Positions 48,419-57,868 of a stretch of DNA of 64,000 nt are shown one piece after another. Position 1 is the stretch's first letter, and every line of letters begins with the position of its first letter. Origin of the DNA: Lacisediminihabitans sp040549465 (GTDB lineage Bacteria; Actinomycetota; Actinomycetes; Actinomycetales; Microbacteriaceae). The notes beneath the pieces are model-generated. The model searched no databases, was not told where the DNA came from, and saw only the letters and a program-made list of their open reading frames with translations. Location: assembly GCF_040549465.1 (NCBI RefSeq), contig NZ_JBEPTL010000004.1:62001-126000 (forward strand), in the 5' to 3' direction. A program made the position numbers and the translations under genes.

Positions 48419-49159
48419 TCAGGTGAAGACAGGCGGGTTGATCGCCACCAGGAAGATGCCCGTCCAGTGGCAGAGGAACGCCAGCAACGTCAGCGAGTGA
48501 AAGATCTCGTGGAATCCGAAGACCCCGGGAATCGGGTTCGGCTTCTTGAAACCGTAGACCACGGCTCCGATCGTATACAGCAGCCCGCCGACCAGGATGA
48601 GCGTCATCATCACGGCATTGGCCTGGAAGAAGTCGATGATGAAGGCGAGCGACGCGTAGCCGAGCAGCAGGTAGAGCGGCACGTAGAGCCACCGCGGCGC
48701 GCCGATCCAGAAGATACGGAACCCGATGCCGAGGAGCGCGCCGCCCCAGACCAGGCAGATGAGCAGTACCGCTTTGTCGTGGGGGAGGGCGAGCACTGTG
48801 ATCGGCGTGTAGGAGCCAGCGATCAGCAGGAAGATGTTGGAGTGGTCGAGGCGCTTGAGCAGGCGCTTGGTCTTCTCGCGCCAGTCGAATCGATGGTAGA
48901 GCGCTGAGATGCCGAAGAGCAGTAGCGATGCGAGCACGAAGACGGCGGAACTCAGCTTGGCCGCGACACCATCCGCGAGGGTGATGAGGATGATGCCGAG
49001 GGCGATGGCCACCGGGAAGGTTCCAGCGTGGATCCAGCCGCGCCAGGTCGGTTTCTTCTCGACGGCCGGGGTCGTCATGGCATCCTCGAGGAGCGGGATG
49101 TTGGGCAGCGCAGCACCGCCGTCATCCGGCACGTCGGGCTGGTGCCTGTCCTCGCTCAT
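48419..49159 (-). CDS. Hemolysin III family membrane protein
   Basis: The 246-aa protein has seven membrane helices and the HlyIII/AdipoR signature histidines (SALYHRFDW, DHSNIFLLIAGSYTPITVLAL, FHEIFHSLTLLAFLCHW). Such proteins are probable zinc-dependent lipid hydrolases; the hemolysin name is historical. The ATG at 49159 was chosen over longer frames. It is divergent from the prenyl synthase gene. Confidence 0.9.
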   Translation of the reverse strand: MSEDRHQPDVPDDGGAALPNIPLLEDAMTTPAVEKKPTWRGWIHAGTFPVAIALGIILITLADGVAAKLSSAVFVLASLLLFGISALYHRFDWREKTKRLLKRLDHSNIFLLIAGSYTPITVLALPHDKAVLLICLVWGGALLGIGFRIFWIGAPRWLYVPLYLLLGYASLAFIIDFFQANAVMMTLILVGGLLYTIGAVVYGFKKPNPIPGVFGFHEIFHSLTLLAFLCHWTGIFLVAINPPVFT

Positions 49160-49218
49160 GGCGTCAGCATAGGCCCGCGGACGCCGCAGTGGCTGGGAAC
49201 AGTTCGGCCGGTGTGGAC

Positions 49219-49224
49219 TAGCGT
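49219..49224 (+). promoter_or_regulatory. -10 box of leaderless prenyl synthase gene
   Basis: TAGCGT ends 6 nt before the GTG start. No Shine-Dalgarno sequence is present, so a leaderless transcript is likely. Confidence 0.45.
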
Positions 49225-49230
49225 AGTGAC

Positions 49231-50016
49231 GTGGCAAAACGGGAAATTCCTCTGGGACGAGGCATCCTTTACGGTGTCTACCAGAATCGCATCCGCCGTT
49301 GGCTGACCACGCAGGATCTCCCAAGGCACGTGGCCATGATGATCGACGGCAATCGACGCTGGGCTCGCCAGCGCCTGCTCGAGACCGCCGCCCACGGGCA
49401 TCGCGCGGGGGCGGCGAAGATGCTCGAGTTCCTCACCTGGTGCGACGATCTCGACATCGACGTAGCCACGCTCTACCTGCTCTCCACCGACAATCTCAGC
49501 GGGCGTTCGACCGATGAACTCACTGAGTTGTTCCAGATCATCGCGCAGCTGGCCGACGATCTGGCCCACGTGCGCGATTGGCGGGTGCAGCACGTCGGCT
49601 CCTATGACGGCCTGCCGGACTACCTGGTCGCCGCACTGCAGGCCGCGGAGAAGCGCACGAAAGACAACACGGGCCTGCACATCAATCTCGCCGTCGGCTA
49701 CGGCGGTCGGCGGGAGATCGCGGATGCGATGCGCAGCATCGTGGAACAGCACGGCAAAGAGGGGGGCACCCTCGACGCGCTCGCCGAGATCCTCACCCCG
49801 GAACTCATCGGCGACCACCTGTACACCGTAGGGCAGCCGGATCCCGACCTCGTCATCCGCACCTCAGGGGAGCAGCGACTCAGCGACTTCATGCTCTGGC
49901 AGAGCGCGCACAGCGAGTTCTATTTCGTGGAGGCTCTCGGCCCCGACCTTCGCGAGGTCGACTTCCTGCGTGCCCTGCGCGACTATGCCCGCCGTCAACG
50001 ACGCTACGGAAGCTGA
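49231..50016 (+). CDS. Short-chain Z-isoprenyl diphosphate synthase (Rv1086-like)
   Basis: The 261-aa protein has the UPP synthase motifs: MMIDGNRRWA (Asp39), AKMLEFLTWC, LYLLSTDNL, NLAVGYGGRREI and DPDLVIRTSGEQRLSDFMLWQS. The context (hemolysin III next door) and the N-terminal half resemble mycobacterial Rv1086, a Z-farnesyl diphosphate synthase, more than the long-chain UppS. It makes prenyl carriers for cell-wall synthesis. Confidence 0.88.
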   Translation: MAKREIPLGRGILYGVYQNRIRRWLTTQDLPRHVAMMIDGNRRWARQRLLETAAHGHRAGAAKMLEFLTWCDDLDIDVATLYLLSTDNLSGRSTDELTELFQIIAQLADDLAHVRDWRVQHVGSYDGLPDYLVAALQAAEKRTKDNTGLHINLAVGYGGRREIADAMRSIVEQHGKEGGTLDALAEILTPELIGDHLYTVGQPDPDLVIRTSGEQRLSDFMLWQSAHSEFYFVEALGPDLREVDFLRALRDYARRQRRYGS

Positions 50017-50020
50017 GCTC

Positions 50021-51139
50021 ATGACCACCATCGATGCCTACGCCGCGAGTTTCGGCGAAGAACCCGGCTTTCTCGACTTCGCCCATATCGGCCCACTTGC
50101 CCCCTCCGTGATCGAGGAGAGCAACGGGCAGCTCGAGCTACTGCGGCGGGCACGCTTCGGCAGTCTGAACAGCCTCGACCAGCAGGACGAGCGGATGCGC
50201 GATGCCGTGGGCGCGGTCACCGGCTTCCGATCCGACCAGGTCGTCTTCCAGCCGAACACCAGCAGCGGGCTCATGCACGCGATGTTCGGTCTGACCGGCG
50301 GGGTGCTGTTCTCGCCATCAGAATTCCCGAGCATCACCTATGCCGCAGCGCGTGCCGCGGCCGCCCTCGGCGTGCTGGCGCCGATCCATCTGGACACCGC
50401 AGGCGGCCCCATCACGCCGGGTATCGTGCGCGACCAGCTCACACCGAGCACCGTGGCCGTAGCGGTCAGCCTGGTCGACTATCGCACCGGATACCTCACC
50501 GACATCGAGGGCGTCCGCCAGGTGATCGGCGACCGTCTGCTGATCGTCGACGCCATGCAGGGTTTCGGGGTGGTTGACGCGCCATACCAGGTCGCTGATG
50601 TGGTGGCATCCGGTGGCCAGAAATGGGTGCGTGCCGGCTGGGGCACCGGTTTCCTGGCTCTCAGCGACAGGGCGGCGGAACGCCTCACTCCGGTATTCTC
50701 CGGTTACGGCGCGGCCGACGGCGATGCGCTCGAGGGGATGCTGCTGCCGACGCACGGGGCAGGCGCCTTCGCGATCAGCCCGCCGAGCGCCGTCGCCCAG
50801 GCGCGCTTTGCGGCGGCCCTGGAGGGGATCGCAGACGTCGGGGTGGCCGCGATCGGAGCGCGAGTGACGGAGAAGGTCTCGCGCCTGATCGAACTTGCTG
50901 ACGAGTTCGCCGTGCCGGTGTCGTCGTCACGGGCCGAGAACGAACGTGCGGGCATCGTGGTGCTCGCACCGGCGGCTGACCAGCTCACCGTGCTGACGGC
51001 ATCGCTGTTCAACCACGGGGTCTCGGTGACGACCAGGGGAGGCGCGGTGAGGGTGAGTCCCCACGTCTCTACGGATGATGAGACCTTCGACATGCTGCGT
51101 GCCTCGTTCACCAGTTACGCCTCGGCCATCACCGTCTGA
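50021..51139 (+). CDS. PLP-dependent class V aminotransferase-like protein
   Basis: The 372-aa protein is a fold-type I PLP enzyme: VVFQPNTSSGLMHAMFGL, VSLVDYRTGYLTDIEGVRQVIGD, LIVDAMQGFGVVD, and the lysine region ASGGQKWVRAGWGTGFLALS (PLP lysine in GGQKW). It resembles cysteine desulfurase/isopenicillin epimerase relatives. No iron-sulfur genes are near, so the substrate is unknown. It starts 4 nt after the prenyl synthase. Confidence 0.85.
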   Translation: MTTIDAYAASFGEEPGFLDFAHIGPLAPSVIEESNGQLELLRRARFGSLNSLDQQDERMRDAVGAVTGFRSDQVVFQPNTSSGLMHAMFGLTGGVLFSPSEFPSITYAAARAAAALGVLAPIHLDTAGGPITPGIVRDQLTPSTVAVAVSLVDYRTGYLTDIEGVRQVIGDRLLIVDAMQGFGVVDAPYQVADVVASGGQKWVRAGWGTGFLALSDRAAERLTPVFSGYGAADGDALEGMLLPTHGAGAFAISPPSAVAQARFAAALEGIADVGVAAIGARVTEKVSRLIELADEFAVPVSSSRAENERAGIVVLAPAADQLTVLTASLFNHGVSVTTRGGAVRVSPHVSTDDETFDMLRASFTSYASAITV

Positions 51140-51246
51140 CCGGCAGGTGAATTAACCCTCCCGTAACCCCGCGCCGGGCGTGTCGCTCAGTGTGTCTCCA
51201 GAACGTGGACGTAGCGTCAGTCACATCAGGTATGGCGCCTGATCGA

Positions 51247-51318
51247 GACGGCCACGTAAGTTCGTTTCGGGATGCACGTCGGCCGTCACGGGACTGGATC
51301 CGAGCGCGAAGCGCTCGG
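51247..51318 (+). promoter_or_regulatory. Possible structured leader of phoH
   Basis: A 7-bp stem GACGGCC/GGCCGTC (51247-51253 with 51281-51287) and a perfect hairpin CCGAGCGC-GAA-GCGCTCGG (51300-51318) lie just before the ribosome site at 51323-51326. The leader could fold differently to gate translation. No known riboswitch is recognised. Confidence 0.4.
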
Positions 51319-51331
51319 GGATGGAGCAAAC

Positions 51332-52690
51332 GTGGCCCTGCCCGAATACACCAAGCAGAAGACAAGCCAAACTCCCCAGTCAGACTCGCAGACCATAACG
51401 ACCGAGCGCACCTATGTGCTCGACACGTCGGTTCTGCTGTCTGACCCGAAGGCCATCTTCCGCTTCGCCGAACACCCCGTTGTGCTTCCGGTGATCGTGA
51501 TCACCGAACTCGAGTCGAAACGCAACGACCCGGAGATCGGCTACTTCGCCCGCCAGGCGCTTCGCAATCTCGACGAGTTGCGTGTGCAGCACGAGCGACT
51601 CGATTTCCCGATTGCCGTCGGTCTGGGGGGTTCGCTCCGCGTCGAGCTCAACCACTCCAATATGTCGGTGCTCCCCTCAGGGCTGCAGCTGAACGACAAC
51701 GACTCCCGCATCCTCGCAGTGGCATTCAACCTGTCCAACGACGGGCTGGATGTGACTGTCGTCTCCAAAGACCTGCCGCTGAGGGTTAAAGCCGCTTCGA
51801 TTGGCCTGGCTGCAGAGGAGTACCGCGCAGAGTTGGCCGTCGACTCCGGCTGGACCGGAATGGCCGACATCACTCTCGGTTCCGAGCAGATGGCGCAGCT
51901 CTACGACAACGAACAGCTGGATTCGACGCTGCTCGGTGACGCGCCCATCAACACCGGGCTCGTCATCCATTCCGACCGCGGTTCGGCACTCGGGCGAGTT
52001 ACCGCTCCCGGTCAGCTGCGCCTGGTGCGGGGCGATCGCGACATCTTCGGACTGCACGGCCGCTCAGCGGAGCAGCGCCTCGCCATCGACATGCTGCTCG
52101 ACCCCGAAATCGGCATCGTTTCCCTCGGTGGGCGTGCCGGTACCGGAAAGTCCGCTCTTGCGCTCTGCGCTGGCCTCGAGGCCGTGCTCGAGAAGCAGCA
52201 GCACAAGAAGATCATGGTGTTTCGTCCGCTGTATGCGGTCGGCGGACAGGAGCTCGGATTCCTGCCAGGCGACGCCGCCGAGAAGATGAATCCCTGGGCT
52301 CAGGCCGTGTTCGACACCCTGGGTTCGGTGGTTTCGCAGAACGTGCTCGACGAGGTGATCGAGCGTGGGATGTTGGAGGTGCTGCCGCTCACTCACATCC
52401 GCGGGCGCTCACTGCATGACGCCTTCGTGATCGTCGACGAGGCACAGTCGCTTGAACGGAACGTGCTGCTGACAGTACTCAGCCGTATCGGCCAGAACTC
52501 GAGGGTAGTGCTCACCCACGACGTCGCGCAGCGCGACAATCTCAGGGTCGGTCGACACGACGGGGTCGCCTCGGTGATCGAGACGCTCAAGGGGCACTCG
52601 CTGTTCGGCCACATCACACTCACTCGCTCCGAGAGGTCCGCGATCGCGGCTCTCGTCACCGAGATGCTGGAGTCCAACGAGCTGGCCTGA
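51332..52690 (+). CDS. phoH: PhoH-like protein with PIN domain (PhoH2)
   Basis: The 452-aa protein has an N-terminal PIN ribonuclease domain (RTYVLDTSVLLSDP with Asp31; LQLNDNDSRILAVAF) and a C-terminal PhoH ATPase (GRAGTGKS near 267-274, FVIVDEAQSLE, VVLTHDVAQRDN). PhoH2 proteins of mycobacteria are RNA-unwinding ribonucleases. The start is GTG with GGAG upstream. Confidence 0.93.
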   Translation: MALPEYTKQKTSQTPQSDSQTITTERTYVLDTSVLLSDPKAIFRFAEHPVVLPVIVITELESKRNDPEIGYFARQALRNLDELRVQHERLDFPIAVGLGGSLRVELNHSNMSVLPSGLQLNDNDSRILAVAFNLSNDGLDVTVVSKDLPLRVKAASIGLAAEEYRAELAVDSGWTGMADITLGSEQMAQLYDNEQLDSTLLGDAPINTGLVIHSDRGSALGRVTAPGQLRLVRGDRDIFGLHGRSAEQRLAIDMLLDPEIGIVSLGGRAGTGKSALALCAGLEAVLEKQQHKKIMVFRPLYAVGGQELGFLPGDAAEKMNPWAQAVFDTLGSVVSQNVLDEVIERGMLEVLPLTHIRGRSLHDAFVIVDEAQSLERNVLLTVLSRIGQNSRVVLTHDVAQRDNLRVGRHDGVASVIETLKGHSLFGHITLTRSERSAIAALVTEMLESNELA

Positions 52691-52753
52691 CGACCGAAAC
52701 TGATAATGCGCTGACGCGGGATCGTGACGACTCCGTCACAGGGGTAGACAGCT

Positions 52754-52759
52754 TAGGCT
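52754..52759 (+). promoter_or_regulatory. -10 box of leaderless hypothetical gene
   Basis: TAGGCT ends 6 nt before the GTG at 52766. There is no Shine-Dalgarno sequence. Confidence 0.4.
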
Positions 52760-52765
52760 CTTAGG

Positions 52766-53557
52766 GTGAACCCCATCGTGATTGCAGTGCTCGTCGCGCT
52801 GCTCATCCTGACCCTGTGGGGGTTCATCTCACCGAGGGGCCAGTGGCGGGTTCTCACCGGCTGGAGCCGTCGCGATCCCTACGTCAGCGAGCCTGGAGCG
52901 GTGGTTCTCGGTATCCACCGCCTGGTGGCGGCCGTCGCGCTGGTCGGCGTCGTCGCGGTGGGTATATCGCTGTACACGGCGCCCCAGCGCAGCCTGGCCA
53001 ACCCCGAGATCCGCGCGCCGGTCAAGGAACTGGCGTGGGGGCTTCCGGAACCCGCGGTGGTCAATCGCGTTTTCGCTCCGCTCGATGCACAACCGGGCGG
53101 GCTCGTTGTGCAGCCGGTCCTCGCCTACGAGGCTGTCGACGGCAGCAAACGCGACCCGTCCTATCTCTTCGACCTCAAGAGCTTCGCACATTCCGGCACC
53201 GCCAACGGCGGCGGTTATATCGGCACCGACCCGTCGGCGGGGCTGAGCGCTCTCGACATGGCCGACATCGTCGTGCAGGTGCGGGGGGACAAGCGCTGCA
53301 TTCCCTACCAGGTCGCTGTGATCGAGACGGAGAGCACCATCACCGTCGGCGTCTACTACGGCCAGCCCGACACGAAGGATCACGCCAATATCGCGCACAT
53401 CACCGAGTGTGCGACTGATGGCGCAGAAGCCGATTCCACATCGGTGCTCGTGCCGATCAACCTCTCCGACGGCGTCCTCAACCGTGCCGTCGTCAATTTC
53501 GACGGCTCGCCAATCACGCAGGTCGGCGCAGCCGCCAAGAAGCCGGCCACGAAATAG
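52766..53557 (+). CDS. Two-span membrane protein with extracytoplasmic domain
   Basis: The 263-aa protein has a first helix (NPIVIAVLVALLILTLWGFI), a cytoplasmic loop (RGQWRVLTGWSRRDPYVSEPG), a second helix (VAAVALVGVVAVGISLY) and an outer domain ending in Ala/Lys. The loop resembles DUF6199. No enzyme motif was found. It lies between phoH and fumC. Confidence 0.7.
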   Translation: MNPIVIAVLVALLILTLWGFISPRGQWRVLTGWSRRDPYVSEPGAVVLGIHRLVAAVALVGVVAVGISLYTAPQRSLANPEIRAPVKELAWGLPEPAVVNRVFAPLDAQPGGLVVQPVLAYEAVDGSKRDPSYLFDLKSFAHSGTANGGGYIGTDPSAGLSALDMADIVVQVRGDKRCIPYQVAVIETESTITVGVYYGQPDTKDHANIAHITECATDGAEADSTSVLVPINLSDGVLNRAVVNFDGSPITQVGAAAKKPATK

Positions 53558-53568
53558 CTCGACTCCGT

Positions 53569-54987
53569 TTAGGCCTGCGGCGGCTTCGTCATCGACAGTA
53601 CGTCGAGGGCCGTGTCGAGCTGCTCGAGGCTGAGCTCGCCACGCTCGACGAAGCCGAGGTCGATAACGGATTCGCGGATGGTGATCGCTTTGCTCCCCGC
53701 GTTCTTGGCGACCTTCGCGGCGGCCTCGTAGCCGATCACCCGGTTGAGCGGAGTGACGATGGCCGGCGAAGACTCGGCGAGGGCGCGTGCGCGCTCGACA
53801 TTGGCCCGGAGTCCGTCGACGGTCTTGTCGGCGAGAGCCACTGTCGAGTTGGAGAGCAGGCGGATCGATTCGAGCAGGGCCGTTCCCATGACCGGGATGG
53901 CGACGTTGAGTTCGAAGGCTCCGGATGCCCCGGCCCAGGCGATCGTGGCATCGTTGCCGATCACGCGCGCGGCCACCATGAGCACAGCCTCCGGGATGAC
54001 CGGGTTGACCTTGCCCGGCATGATCGAGGAGCCTGGCTGCAGGTCGGGGATGTGCAGTTCGCCGAGCCCGGTGTTGGGGCCGGAACCCATCCAGCGCAGG
54101 TCATTGCAGATCTTGGTGAGACTGACGGCGATCACGCGGAGGGCACCGGACGCCTCCACCAGGCCGTCGCGGGCACCCTGCGCCTCGAAGTGGTCGCGTG
54201 CTTCGGTGAGTGGCAGGCCGGAGTCGGCGGCGAGGGCGGCGATGACCTTCTGCGAGAAACCTGCCGGAGTGTTGATGCCCGTTCCGACAGCGGTGCCACC
54301 GAGTGGCACCTCGGCAACGCGCAGGATCGTCGACTGCACACGTTCGATCCCATGACGGATCTGGGCGGAGTATCCGGCGAACTCCTGGCCGAGGGTGACC
54401 GGCGTGGCATCCATGAGGTGAGTTCGTCCGGACTTGACGACGCCCTTCCACAGTTCCGCCTTGGTCTCCAGCGACTGCGCGAGATGGTCGAGTGCGGGAA
54501 CCAGGTTGCCGAGCAGCGCGCCGGTGACGGCGACGTGCACGGAGGTGGGGAACACGTCGTTCGACGACTGGGACGCGTTCACGTGATCGTTGGGGTGGAC
54601 AGGCGAGCCGGCGAATCCTGTCGCGAGGGTCGCGAGCACCTCGTTCATGTTCATGTTCGAGGAAGTACCGCTGCCGGTCTGGTAGGTGTCGACGGGGAAC
54701 TGGTCGTGATGGCGACCGGCGATCAGTTCGTCTGCGGCGAGCACGATGGCGTCGGCGACAGCAGCGTCCAGGATGCCGAGCTCCTTGTTCACCACAGCGG
54801 CCGAGCGTTTGATCCTGGCAAGAGCCACGATCTGGGCCGGCTCGAGCCCTGAGCCCGAGATCGGGAAGTTCTCGACGGCGCGCTGCGTCTGCGCGCTGTA
54901 GAGAGCGGATGCCGGAACCCTCACCTCGCCCATCGTGTCGTGCTCGATGCGGTACTGGCCTTCGGACTCCTGCGGCGAACTGCTCAC
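53569..54987 (-). CDS. fumC: Class II fumarate hydratase
   Basis: The 472-aa protein has the fumarase/aspartase signature GSSIMPGKVNP (about 318-328) plus TGSGTSSNMNMNEV and SGRTHLMDATPVTLGQE. It hydrates fumarate to malate in the TCA cycle without an iron-sulfur cluster. It overlaps the carbonic anhydrase stop by 4 nt. Confidence 0.96.
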   Translation of the reverse strand: MSSSPQESEGQYRIEHDTMGEVRVPASALYSAQTQRAVENFPISGSGLEPAQIVALARIKRSAAVVNKELGILDAAVADAIVLAADELIAGRHHDQFPVDTYQTGSGTSSNMNMNEVLATLATGFAGSPVHPNDHVNASQSSNDVFPTSVHVAVTGALLGNLVPALDHLAQSLETKAELWKGVVKSGRTHLMDATPVTLGQEFAGYSAQIRHGIERVQSTILRVAEVPLGGTAVGTGINTPAGFSQKVIAALAADSGLPLTEARDHFEAQGARDGLVEASGALRVIAVSLTKICNDLRWMGSGPNTGLGELHIPDLQPGSSIMPGKVNPVIPEAVLMVAARVIGNDATIAWAGASGAFELNVAIPVMGTALLESIRLLSNSTVALADKTVDGLRANVERARALAESSPAIVTPLNRVIGYEAAAKVAKNAGSKAITIRESVIDLGFVERGELSLEQLDTALDVLSMTKPPQA

Positions 54988-55670
54988 GGCGCTGTGTCTT
55001 CCTCTTCTGTTCTGTGGCCTCGTGGGCCGGTGGTCGAGCTCTCAACCGTGCCGACGACGATGTCGGGAACGGCGGTGCCTTCGAGTAGCCGGTAGTTCGC
55101 GCCGACGATAGCCAGCGTACCCGCGGCGATGGCGTCACTGATCAGCTCCGAACTCTCCAACAACTCTGCGACGGTGTCGCGCAGGTGCTCACGCCCGACG
55201 TCCGCAGGATCGGGCTCACGGTCGGGACGACCCGATCGCACCCGTCGTACCGCGGGGATGATCTTTGTGATCAGGCCGAAGATGTGCGGCGGGAGCGGCA
55301 CGGCATCCGCTTCCTGCGATTCGATCGCGGCGGCGACGGCACCGCACGAGTCATGACCGAGTACGACGATGAGAGGGACGTGCAGCACGGCGACGGCATA
55401 TTCCAGCGAGCCGAGCACCGAATCGGAGATGACCTGCCCGGCGTTCCGTACGACGAAGAGGTCGCCGAGCCCTTTGTCGAAGATGATCTCCGCGGCCAGT
55501 CGGGAGTCACTGCATCCGAAGAGTGCGGCGTGCGGTGCCTGGTAGCTGGCCAGCTGCTCGCGATGTTCGACGTCCTGTCGTGGATGGCTGGGAGTGCCGG
55601 CCACGAAGCGCTCGTTTCCGCGCGTCATCTCGTGCCAGGCGTGTGCCGGTGTGCGTTGTTCTTCGATCAC
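54984..55670 (-). CDS. Beta-class carbonic anhydrase
   Basis: The 228-aa protein has the beta-CA zinc residues CSDSR (C53, D55, R57) and HDSCG (H106, C109), and VVRNAGQVI. It interconverts CO2 and bicarbonate for carboxylation and pH control. Overlaps both neighbours by 4 nt. Bicarbonate for anaplerosis may link it to fumC. Confidence 0.93.
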   Translation of the reverse strand: MIEEQRTPAHAWHEMTRGNERFVAGTPSHPRQDVEHREQLASYQAPHAALFGCSDSRLAAEIIFDKGLGDLFVVRNAGQVISDSVLGSLEYAVAVLHVPLIVVLGHDSCGAVAAAIESQEADAVPLPPHIFGLITKIIPAVRRVRSGRPDREPDPADVGREHLRDTVAELLESSELISDAIAAGTLAIVGANYRLLEGTAVPDIVVGTVESSTTGPRGHRTEEEDTAP

Positions 55671-56323
55671 TTGCCGCTCCCATCCGTGTTACGGAGCTGG
55701 CTCGCCACGGCTTGCGCGAGCACCCTGAATTCTTTTGTTGCTGCCGTGCCGTGCAGCACCACACTGTTCGTTCCGACGGTCGTGGTCATCGAGTAGGCGA
55801 AGTTGCCGGTGTCTTCTTTGTCACGCCGGTCATAGACCTTCCAGTCCAAGCCGCCGACAGCGGCGCTGCCCGTAGATCGCGCCTTCTCGAGCTGGTTGGA
55901 GACCCAGGTCACGTTCGCGTCGATGCCCTGGGTGAAACTGATGAACTGGTTCGCCGGAGTGATGAAACCGATCGACCAGGCCGCGACATCGTCGGCACCG
56001 GTGTTGAGGCCTGCGGCATTCGCAGTCCATGAGTCAGGCAGGTCGGGGGCGACGAGGGTGTTCTTCACCTGCGGCTGGGCCTCGGAGGCAACAGTGTCGT
56101 AGGCCACTGGCGTGCGGTCGGGCTGGGTCGGTCGTACGACGACGAGCACGAGGAAGAGCACGATGGCGAGCGAGGCGAGCAGGGCGAGTACCAGATTGCG
56201 GAGGGTCTGGTTGGAACGATGCCGACGCGAACTTTCCGCCTTGCGCGCCGCCGTCTCCTCGGGCGTCTCCGGTCGCCCGAGTTCCGCGACGACGCGCGGA
56301 GGACGGCCCTCTGGGGTGGACAC
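55667..56323 (-). CDS. DUF4245 membrane protein
   Basis: The 218-aa protein starts at GTG 56323 (GTPEGRPPRVVAELG-like N-terminus), has one membrane helix (TLRNLVLALLASLAIVLFLVLVVV) and an outer domain with NAAGLNTGADDVAAWSIGFITP. This is the DUF4245 family, found next to glpX/xse genes in mycobacteria (Rv1100). Function unknown. Confidence 0.82.
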   Translation of the reverse strand: MSTPEGRPPRVVAELGRPETPEETAARKAESSRRHRSNQTLRNLVLALLASLAIVLFLVLVVVRPTQPDRTPVAYDTVASEAQPQVKNTLVAPDLPDSWTANAAGLNTGADDVAAWSIGFITPANQFISFTQGIDANVTWVSNQLEKARSTGSAAVGGLDWKVYDRRDKEDTGNFAYSMTTTVGTNSVVLHGTAATKEFRVLAQAVASQLRNTDGSGK

Positions 56324-56328
56324 GGCTC

Positions 56329-56595
56329 TCAGTCGGTGGATGCGGCGCGTGCCGCATCCAATCTGGCCCTGGCCCCGATCAACCACTCCTCGCAACGTCG
56401 CGCGAGCGCTTCACCGCGCTCCCAGAGGGCGAGGGACTCCTCAAGGGTCGATGAACCCTGCTCGAGCTCGTTCACGACGCGCACCAACTCGTCGCGAGCC
56501 TGCTCGTAGCTCAACTCGGCGACATCGCCGGAGGAGGAATCGCCAGCGGAGGAATCGCCAGCGGAGGAATCGCCAGCGGAGAGGGTTGTTGCCAC
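56329..56595 (-). CDS. xseB: Exodeoxyribonuclease VII small subunit
   Basis: The 88-aa protein has the XseB helical core (YEQARDELVRVVNELEQGSSTLEESLALWERGEALARRCEEWL). Its first 25 residues contain an expanded SAGDS repeat from a 15-bp tandem duplication. It pairs with XseA to degrade single-stranded DNA. It starts 9 nt after the xseA end. Confidence 0.93.
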   Translation of the reverse strand: MATTLSAGDSSAGDSSAGDSSSGDVAELSYEQARDELVRVVNELEQGSSTLEESLALWERGEALARRCEEWLIGARARLDAARAASTD

Positions 56596-56604
56596 GGCTT
56601 AACT

Positions 56605-57843
56605 CTACCCAGCCTTGCCGCGGCTCGTCGGCCCCGTGGTGACCGTGGTGGTAGCCGTTCCGTCAGCCAGGGTGAGGAGGAGCGGAGTGCCGACGACGGC
56701 ATCTTTCTCGCTGCGCAACACCGCGCCACTCGGGAGTTGGGCGATCGCGTAACCGCGGTCGAGCGTGCGCTGCGGCGACAGTGCGCGCAGCTGGGAGCGC
56801 AGTTCGATGACCCGGGTGTGCGAACGCTCGATCATGAGTTCGATGAGGTCTGCGCTGCGGGAGACGTAGCGCCCGAGTTCTTCTGCCCGGGAGTCGACGA
56901 GCCAGGCGGAACTCGCCAGCACGGGACGGGACCTCAGCTGCTCGAGCCTGTCGATCTCAGCGGAGACGAGTCCCGTCATCCGGCTGCCGATCCTCGCGCG
57001 AGCCTGCTGCACGCGGTTGAGCTCATCGGCGACGTCGGGGACCACCCGTTTTGCCGCATCCGTTGGTGTGGAGGCGCGCAGGTCGGCCACCTCGTCGAGC
57101 AGCGGCCGGTCGGCCTCATGCCCGATCGCGCTGACAATCGGTGTGGTGCAGGCGGCGGCTGTGCGTACGAGTGTCTCGTCGCTGAAGACCAGGAGATTCT
57201 GGAAGTCGCCACCGCCCCTGGCGACGATGATGACATCGACCTCGGGATCGGCGTCGAGCTTTTTCAGCGCGGCCGTCACTTCGCCGGACGCACGGTCGCC
57301 CTGCACGGCGGTGTGCACGACCCGGAACTCCACGGCCGGCCAGCGCAGCTGTGCGTTGCGCAGTACGTCTTTTTCGGCATCCGAGTCCTTGCCGGTGATC
57401 AGGCCGACGCAGCCGGGAAGGAATGGCAACCGTTTTTTGCGGCCGTGGTCGAAGAGTCCCTCGGCCTTGAGCATCTGGCGCAGGCGTTCGAGGCGCTCGA
57501 GCAGGTCTCCGAGGCCCACGTGACGCATCTCGAAGACCTGCATCGTGAGGGTGCCGCCCTTGACCCAGTAGTTGGGTTTGACCAGAGCGATGACACGGTC
57601 GCCCTGCTTGAGGTCGTCGGGGAGTTTTGCGCGCACTGACGACCACACCGTGAACCCGATGGTGGCATCGACCTCAAGGTCTTTGAGCTTGCCATAGACG
57701 TTGCCGCCGGATGCACCCCACTGGGTGATCTCGCCCTCCACCCACGCAGTGCCGAGCCTGTCGATCCAGCCCTTGATCTTGTTGGAGAGCAGCGCGACCG
57801 GCCACGGGGCGTCGGCGGTCGGTGGTCCGTCGACGATGGTCAT
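56605..57843 (-). CDS. xseA: Exodeoxyribonuclease VII large subunit
   Basis: The 412-aa protein has an N-terminal OB fold (WPVALLSNKIKGWIDRLGTAWVEGEITQW), the catalytic region PGCVGLITGKDSDAEKDVLRNAQLRWP, VDVIIVARGGGDFQNLLVFSDE and a coiled coil (about 270-350). Slightly short but complete. Acts with XseB in mismatch repair and recombination. Confidence 0.95.
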   Translation of the reverse strand: MTIVDGPPTADAPWPVALLSNKIKGWIDRLGTAWVEGEITQWGASGGNVYGKLKDLEVDATIGFTVWSSVRAKLPDDLKQGDRVIALVKPNYWVKGGTLTMQVFEMRHVGLGDLLERLERLRQMLKAEGLFDHGRKKRLPFLPGCVGLITGKDSDAEKDVLRNAQLRWPAVEFRVVHTAVQGDRASGEVTAALKKLDADPEVDVIIVARGGGDFQNLLVFSDETLVRTAAACTTPIVSAIGHEADRPLLDEVADLRASTPTDAAKRVVPDVADELNRVQQARARIGSRMTGLVSAEIDRLEQLRSRPVLASSAWLVDSRAEELGRYVSRSADLIELMIERSHTRVIELRSQLRALSPQRTLDRGYAIAQLPSGAVLRSEKDAVVGTPLLLTLADGTATTTVTTGPTSRGKAG

Positions 57844-57868
57844 GGCAGCCCGACCGGATTGCTACTCA

